From Albitalea sp966211955 (GTDB taxonomy: Bacteria; Pseudomonadota; Gammaproteobacteria; Burkholderiales; Burkholderiaceae_C): DNA of 64,000 nt. The position numbers were made by a program, and so were the translations under genes. Of the stretch, positions 60,007-64,000 are shown piece after piece; position 1 is the stretch's first letter, and each line of letters starts with the position of its first letter. The DNA lies in the NCBI GenBank assembly GCA_966211955.1, contig CBIHOF010000001.1:124001-188000 (forward strand). Direction: 5' to 3'. Below the pieces are notes generated by a model that was not told the origin of the DNA, did no database searches, and was given only the letters and a program-made list of their open reading frames with translations.

Positions 60007-60187
60007 ACCGGCCCCGCCAAAGGTGCGCATCGCGCTCGCTTCGACGCCCGCCGCCTACACTGCGCCACGCCATCGGCGCCGGGCCGATGCCAGACCGTAG
60101 AATTTCCGCTCGATCGCGACGACCACAAGCCGCGGCGCTCAAACCACCGACAACAGGCCGCACCACGCCGGCCGCCCCGTTCGCTCG

Positions 60188-61249
60188 ATGAATCTTTCCT
60201 CCACGCAACGCCGCACCCTGTCATGGCTCGCGCTCGGGCTGGTGGCGCTCGGCTTGCTGTGGCTGCTGGCCCCGGTGCTCACGCCCTTCCTCATCGGCGC
60301 GGTGCTGGCCTACGCGCTGCACCCAGCGGTGGAGCGGCTGGCGACCCGTGGCGTGCCGCGCGTGCTGGCGGTGCTGTTCGTCGAGGTCATCGTGCTGCTG
60401 GCCTTCACCGCCGTGCTGCTCTTGATGGTGCCCATCCTCTCCAAGGAGATCCCGCTGCTGCGCGAGCAGGTGCCCCTGCTGGCGAAGACGCTCAAGACCT
60501 CGCTGGAACCGTGGCTTGCCCAGTTCGGCATCCACGTGGCGCTGGACGTGGACAGCCTGCAGCAGCTCGCGCTGAAGACGCTCAATGCCAACTTCGAGGA
60601 CTGGTTCGCCACCATCGTCCTGTCGGCGCGCATTGGCGGCAGCATGGTGCTCACGATCCTGGGCACCGTGGTGCTCGTGCCGGTGGTGCTGTTCTACCTG
60701 CTGATGGATTGGCCGCGGCTGATGCTGCGCATGCAGGAGATGGTGCCCCCGCGCCTGCGCCCGGGCTTCCATGGCTTCATGAGCGAGTGCGACGCCGTCC
60801 TCGGCCAGTACCTGCGCGGCCAGCTCCTGGTCATGCTGGTGATGGCCGCGTTCTACAGCATCGGGTTGGCGCTTTTCGGCTTTGATCTGGCCGTCCCGGT
60901 CGGTGTGTTCACGGGCCTCGCGATGTTCATCCCCTACCTCGGTTTCGGCCTCGGCATGCTGCTGGCGCTGCTGGCCGGCGTGCTGCAGTTCGCGAACTGG
61001 TACGGGCTCGTCGCAGTGGCCGTGGTTTATGGCTTCGGCCAGATGCTGGAAGGCTTCTTCCTCACCCCGCGCCTGGTGGGCGAACGCATCGGGCTGAGTC
61101 CGCTGGCCGTGATCTTTGCGTTGCTGGCCTTCGGCCATCTCTTCGGCTTTGCCGGTGTTCTGGTTGCCCTGCCCGTGAGCGCGGTGCTCGTGGTGGCCGC
61201 CGGCCGCCTGCGCGGCTGGTACGTGCAGAGCCCGCTGTACGGGGCCTGA
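60188..61249 (+). CDS. AI-2E/PerM-family permease
   Basis: A 353-residue membrane protein with about eight hydrophobic segments: LGLVALGLLWLLAPVLTPFLIGAVLAYALHP, VLAVLFVEVIVLLAFTAVLLLMVPI, TILGTVVLVPVVLFYLLMDW, LFGFDLAVPVGVFTGLAMFIPYLGFGLGMLLALLAGV, and LVGERIGLSPLAVIFALLAFGHLFGFAGVLVALPVSAVLVV. This is the PerM/TqsA family, with varied or unknown substrates (AI-2, ions). The ATG at 60188 is 181 bp after the SirB1-like gene, so it likely has its own promoter. Hda follows 3 bp later. Confidence 0.9.
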   Translation: MNLSSTQRRTLSWLALGLVALGLLWLLAPVLTPFLIGAVLAYALHPAVERLATRGVPRVLAVLFVEVIVLLAFTAVLLLMVPILSKEIPLLREQVPLLAKTLKTSLEPWLAQFGIHVALDVDSLQQLALKTLNANFEDWFATIVLSARIGGSMVLTILGTVVLVPVVLFYLLMDWPRLMLRMQEMVPPRLRPGFHGFMSECDAVLGQYLRGQLLVMLVMAAFYSIGLALFGFDLAVPVGVFTGLAMFIPYLGFGLGMLLALLAGVLQFANWYGLVAVAVVYGFGQMLEGFFLTPRLVGERIGLSPLAVIFALLAFGHLFGFAGVLVALPVSAVLVVAAGRLRGWYVQSPLYGA

Positions 61250-61252
61250 GCG

Positions 61253-61924
61253 ATGAAGCAGATCCCGCTCGCTCTCGGCCCGGACATCGCACGAAGCTTC
61301 GAGACCTTCGTTCCAGGTTCGAACGTGATGGCCCTGGATCACCTGCGGGCCGTGCACGCCGGCTCGGCACCCGTCTACCTGTGGGGCCCGTCGGGCAGCG
61401 GCAAGACACACCTGCTGCAAGCACTGGCGCACCGCTTCCAGCAGCAGGGTGAACAGGTCGGCTGGTTCAGCGCCGCCGATGCCGCGCCCTGGAGCATCGA
61501 CGAGCACACCTCGCTCGTCGTGTTCGACGCCTGCGACAACTTCGACGCCGACCAGCAGCAATCGGCCTTCGCCGTTTTCGTGGACGCGACCACGCGCGCC
61601 GTGCCCATCGCCGCCGCCGGCCGCGTCCCGCCCGTGGACCTGCCGCTGCGCGACGACCTGCGCACCCGCTTCGGCTGGGGCCACGTGCTGGCCATCCAGC
61701 CGCTGTCCGAAGCCGAGACCCGCGCCGCCCTGCGCCGCGAGGCCGACCGCCGCGGGCTCTTTCTCTCCGATGATGTGATGGACCACCTGCTCACCCGTTT
61801 CACCCGCGACCTCAAGTACCTCATGGCCTTGCTCGACAGCCTGGACGACTACGCGCTCGTCAACAAGCGCGCCATCACCGTGCCCCTGCTCAAGCAGATG
61901 CTCGCCTCGCAGGAGCAGCCGTGA
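61253..61924 (+). CDS. hda: DnaA regulatory inactivator Hda
   Basis: A 223-residue AAA+ protein that, with the loaded DNA clamp, promotes ATP hydrolysis on DnaA and so limits replication initiation. It starts with QIPLALGPDIARSFETF, which includes the clamp-binding QxPLxL motif (residues 3-8), then Walker A LWGPSGSGKTHLLQALAHR and a Walker B-like LVVFDACDNFDAD; the arginine finger region includes RDLKYLMALLDSLD. It lies 3 bp after the permease and overlaps the HAD gene (GTGA). Confidence 0.95.
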   Translation: MKQIPLALGPDIARSFETFVPGSNVMALDHLRAVHAGSAPVYLWGPSGSGKTHLLQALAHRFQQQGEQVGWFSAADAAPWSIDEHTSLVVFDACDNFDADQQQSAFAVFVDATTRAVPIAAAGRVPPVDLPLRDDLRTRFGWGHVLAIQPLSEAETRAALRREADRRGLFLSDDVMDHLLTRFTRDLKYLMALLDSLDDYALVNKRAITVPLLKQMLASQEQP

Positions 61925-62589
61925 ACCTCGCGCTCTTCGACCTGGACGACACGCTGATCCCGCTCGACTCCGACCACGCCTGGGGCGAGTTCGTGGTGCG
62001 CGAGGGCTGGGTGGATGCCGATGAATTCAAGCGGCTGAACGACGAATTCTTCGAGACCTACAAGGCGGGCAAGCTCGACGTGCATGCCTACATCGAGTTC
62101 TCGACCCGGCCCCTGCGCGAGCGGCCGCTGCATGAGTCCGAAGCCGCGCACGGCCGCTTCATGGCCGAGGTCATCGCGCCTCACCTGCATGAATCGGCGC
62201 GCCGCCTGGTGCGCGAGCACATCGACCAGGGCGACCTGGTCGCACTCGTCACGGCCACCAATGAGTTCGTCACCGCGCCGATCGCCCGGGCCTTCGGCAT
62301 CGACGACCTGATCGCCGTGAAGCTCGAACGCGGGCCCGGGGGTACCATCACGGGCCGCATCGACGGCGTGCCGAGCTACCGCGAGGGCAAGGTCACGCGG
62401 GTCGAGCAGTGGCTCGCGTCCCGAGGCAAGCGCTGGAGCGATTTCGGGCGGACCAGCGTCTACAGCGACTCGATCAACGACTTGCCGCTGCTCGAGAAGG
62501 CCACGCATCCCGTCGCGACGAACCCGTCGCCCCCGCTCGAAGCCATCGCCCGCGAACGCGGGTGGCGCATCCTGAACCTTTTCAAATGA
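61921..62589 (+). CDS. HAD-IB family phosphatase (SerB-like)
   Basis: A 222-residue phosphatase. Motif I is LFDLDDTLIPLDSDHAW (Asp7, Asp9), motif II is ALVTATNEFV, motif III and IV follow in REGKVTRVEQWL and VYSDSINDLPLLEKA. The family covers phosphoserine and histidinol phosphatase-like enzymes; in Burkholderiales this gene is regularly found between hda and pcnB. The start is GTG and overlaps the hda stop; the stop overlaps the pcnB ATG (ATGA). Confidence 0.92.
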   Translation: MNLALFDLDDTLIPLDSDHAWGEFVVREGWVDADEFKRLNDEFFETYKAGKLDVHAYIEFSTRPLRERPLHESEAAHGRFMAEVIAPHLHESARRLVREHIDQGDLVALVTATNEFVTAPIARAFGIDDLIAVKLERGPGGTITGRIDGVPSYREGKVTRVEQWLASRGKRWSDFGRTSVYSDSINDLPLLEKATHPVATNPSPPLEAIARERGWRILNLFK

Positions 62590-64000
62590 TCAAGAAGCTC
62601 ATCGACAAACTGCTGGGAAAGGGCGATTCGGCCTCCAAGGCGAAGGGCACGCCCCGCGGCAAGCGCACCGAGGTGGGCAAGGACGAGCACGGCATCGACC
62701 CGACGCTGGTCGACGAGCGCGCCGTGAAGGTCGTGCAGACGCTCACCGAAGCCGGTTTCGAGGCCTTCATCGTCGGCGGCGCCGTGCGCGACCTGCTGCT
62801 CGGCCTGCGACCCAAGGACTTTGACGTCGCCACCAATGCCACGCCAGAGGAAGTGAAGGGCCTGTTCCGCCGCGCCTTCATCATCGGCCGGCGCTTTCGC
62901 ATCGTGCACGTGGTGTTCGGTCGCGGCCGCGACCACGAGGTGATCGAAGTCTCGACCTTCCGCGCGATGATGGATTCGGCCGCCGCCGAGACGGTGAGCG
63001 GCAACGAGAAGACATCCCGCAGCGACCTGGCCGGCAAGACGCACGTCGTCGACGCGGAAGGCCGCGTGCTGCGCGACAACGTATGGGGCCCGCAAATCGA
63101 GGATGCCGCCCGGCGCGACTTCACCGTGAACGCGATGTACTACGACCCGCAGCGCGAGATCGTGGTCGACTACCACGGCGGCATCAAGGACGGGAAGAAG
63201 AAGCTGTTGCGCATGATCGGCGACCCCGAGACGCGCTACCGCGAAGACCCGGTGCGCATCATCCGCGTGGTGCGCTTCGCCGCCAAGCTGGGCTTCGAGA
63301 TCGAGCCCAAGACGCGCGAGCCCATCCGGCGCATGGCCGCGCTGCTCGAAAACGTGCCGCAATCGCGCATGTTCGACGAGATGATCAAGCTGCTGCAGAC
63401 CGGGCATTCGCTCGCGAGCCTGGAAGAGTTGCGCAAGCAGGGCCTGCACCAGGGCATCTTCCCCATCCTCGACGTCGTGCTCGATGAAGCGCATCGCCAC
63501 GATGGGCGCGAGAAGTTCGTGCAGATGGCGCTGGCCGACACCGACCGCCGCGTCGGCGAGAACAAGCCGGTGGCGCCGAGCTTCATGCTCGCCTGCATGC
63601 TCTGGCACGACGTGCTGGACCGCTGGCAGAAGCTGAAGGCGCAGGGCGAACCCTCGTTCCCGGCGCTTCAGCAGGCGATTGATGCAGTGTTCGATGCGCG
63701 CATCGGCGACATCTCCGGCCGCGGCAAGCTGGCGGCCGACATGCGCGAAATCTGGATGATGCAGCCGCGCTTCGAGCGCCGCATCGGCAGCGCGCCGTTC
63801 ACGCTGGTGGAGCAGCCGCGTTTCCGCGCCGGCTTCGACTTCCTGCGCCTGCGTGCCGATGCCGGCGAGACCGACGGCACATTGGCCGAATGGTGGGAAG
63901 ACTTCTCCATGGGCGACGACGAGGAGCGCCGCGCGCTGATGGATGTGGCGCGCGAGCAGGACCAGGCGCGCCGCTCGAAGGGCGGATCGCCGAGTGCGGC
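62586..64000 (+). CDS. pcnB: Poly(A) polymerase, 3' end outside window
   Basis: The first 471 codons of a polynucleotide adenylyltransferase that adds poly(A) tails to RNA and so promotes decay. After a basic N terminus (residues 1-45) comes the nucleotidyltransferase domain: GFEAFIVGGAVRDLLLGLRPKDFDVATNATPEEV with the catalytic Asp pair DFD, then RRFRIVHVVFGRGRDHEVIEVSTFRA, RRDFTVNAMYYD and RYREDPVRIIRVVRFAAKLGFEIE. PcnB-type features are the long insertion and C-terminal basic region, which begins near the window edge. The ATG overlaps the HAD gene stop. The frame is open to base 64000. Confidence 0.95.
   Translation, partial: MIKKLIDKLLGKGDSASKAKGTPRGKRTEVGKDEHGIDPTLVDERAVKVVQTLTEAGFEAFIVGGAVRDLLLGLRPKDFDVATNATPEEVKGLFRRAFIIGRRFRIVHVVFGRGRDHEVIEVSTFRAMMDSAAAETVSGNEKTSRSDLAGKTHVVDAEGRVLRDNVWGPQIEDAARRDFTVNAMYYDPQREIVVDYHGGIKDGKKKLLRMIGDPETRYREDPVRIIRVVRFAAKLGFEIEPKTREPIRRMAALLENVPQSRMFDEMIKLLQTGHSLASLEELRKQGLHQGIFPILDVVLDEAHRHDGREKFVQMALADTDRRVGENKPVAPSFMLACMLWHDVLDRWQKLKAQGEPSFPALQQAIDAVFDARIGDISGRGKLAADMREIWMMQPRFERRIGSAPFTLVEQPRFRAGFDFLRLRADAGETDGTLAEWWEDFSMGDDEERRALMDVAREQDQARRSKGGSPSA

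Overview
The window is high-G+C chromosomal DNA of a betaproteobacterium, most likely order Burkholderiales. The evidence is the block argF-argD / DUF3579 / rpsT / murJ, the hda / HAD phosphatase / pcnB block at the right edge, a kynBUA tryptophan-degradation operon next to a 2-aminobenzoyl-CoA operon, and PHA-granule-type proteins. The species cannot be fixed from the sequence. No rRNA, tRNA, CRISPR array or transposase was seen.

Layout. 1-12.2 kb: a Gly/Cys-rich DUF1399-like protein (cut by the left edge), a hybrid histidine kinase coupled to a periplasmic molybdopterin-fold protein, a divergent MurA paralogue, a 58-residue exported peptide, aminopeptidase P, NDH-2 with a TAXI-type binding protein, and a QseB/QseC-like two-component pair. 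12.4-17.7 kb: a secreted protein, then a lower-G+C accessory patch resembling an integron cassette cluster without integrase (an unknown gene between two attC-like 29-bp repeats, a frameshifted secreted-protein gene, an RNase H family gene), then a GRAM-like protein and exonuclease III. 17.7-20.3 kb: a DegP/HtrA protease whose promoter carries four CTTAA-type half-sites spaced 11 bp, a small secreted protein and a VOC protein. A decayed copy of the degP promoter lies 4,647 bp upstream, on the far side of the accessory patch.

20.4-31 kb is one metabolic unit. KynB, KynU and KynA convert tryptophan to anthranilate. The divergent operon (monooxygenase/reductase fusion, SDR, MarR regulator, enoyl-CoA hydratase, acyl-CoA dehydrogenase, CoA ligase, RidA-like protein) should activate and degrade anthranilate as its CoA thioester. 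A perfect 18-bp palindrome overlaps the -35 box of the divergent operon and is the likely site of the MarR regulator.

31-39.7 kb: LysE exporter, TonB receptor, ECF42-type sigma factor, a YtrA-type regulator with an ABC exporter, a TetR regulator and two phasin-like proteins. 39.9-45.3 kb: a 1,123-residue SARP/BTAD regulator with AAA and TPR regions, followed by an exported protein and a lipoprotein; both the regulator and the following operon are preceded by GTAAC-N6-GTAAC direct repeats (11-bp spacing), the usual geometry of a SARP site. 45.3-54 kb: YkgJ, DUF3052, BON, beta-propeller and duplicated-domain secreted proteins, an MFS exporter with an ABM-like tail, a collagen-like lipoprotein, and a Ser/Thr kinase-UspA fusion overlapping a phosphoesterase gene. 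54-64 kb is core housekeeping: argF, argD, DUF3579, rpsT, murJ, SirB1-like protein, AI-2E permease, hda, a HAD phosphatase and the start of pcnB.
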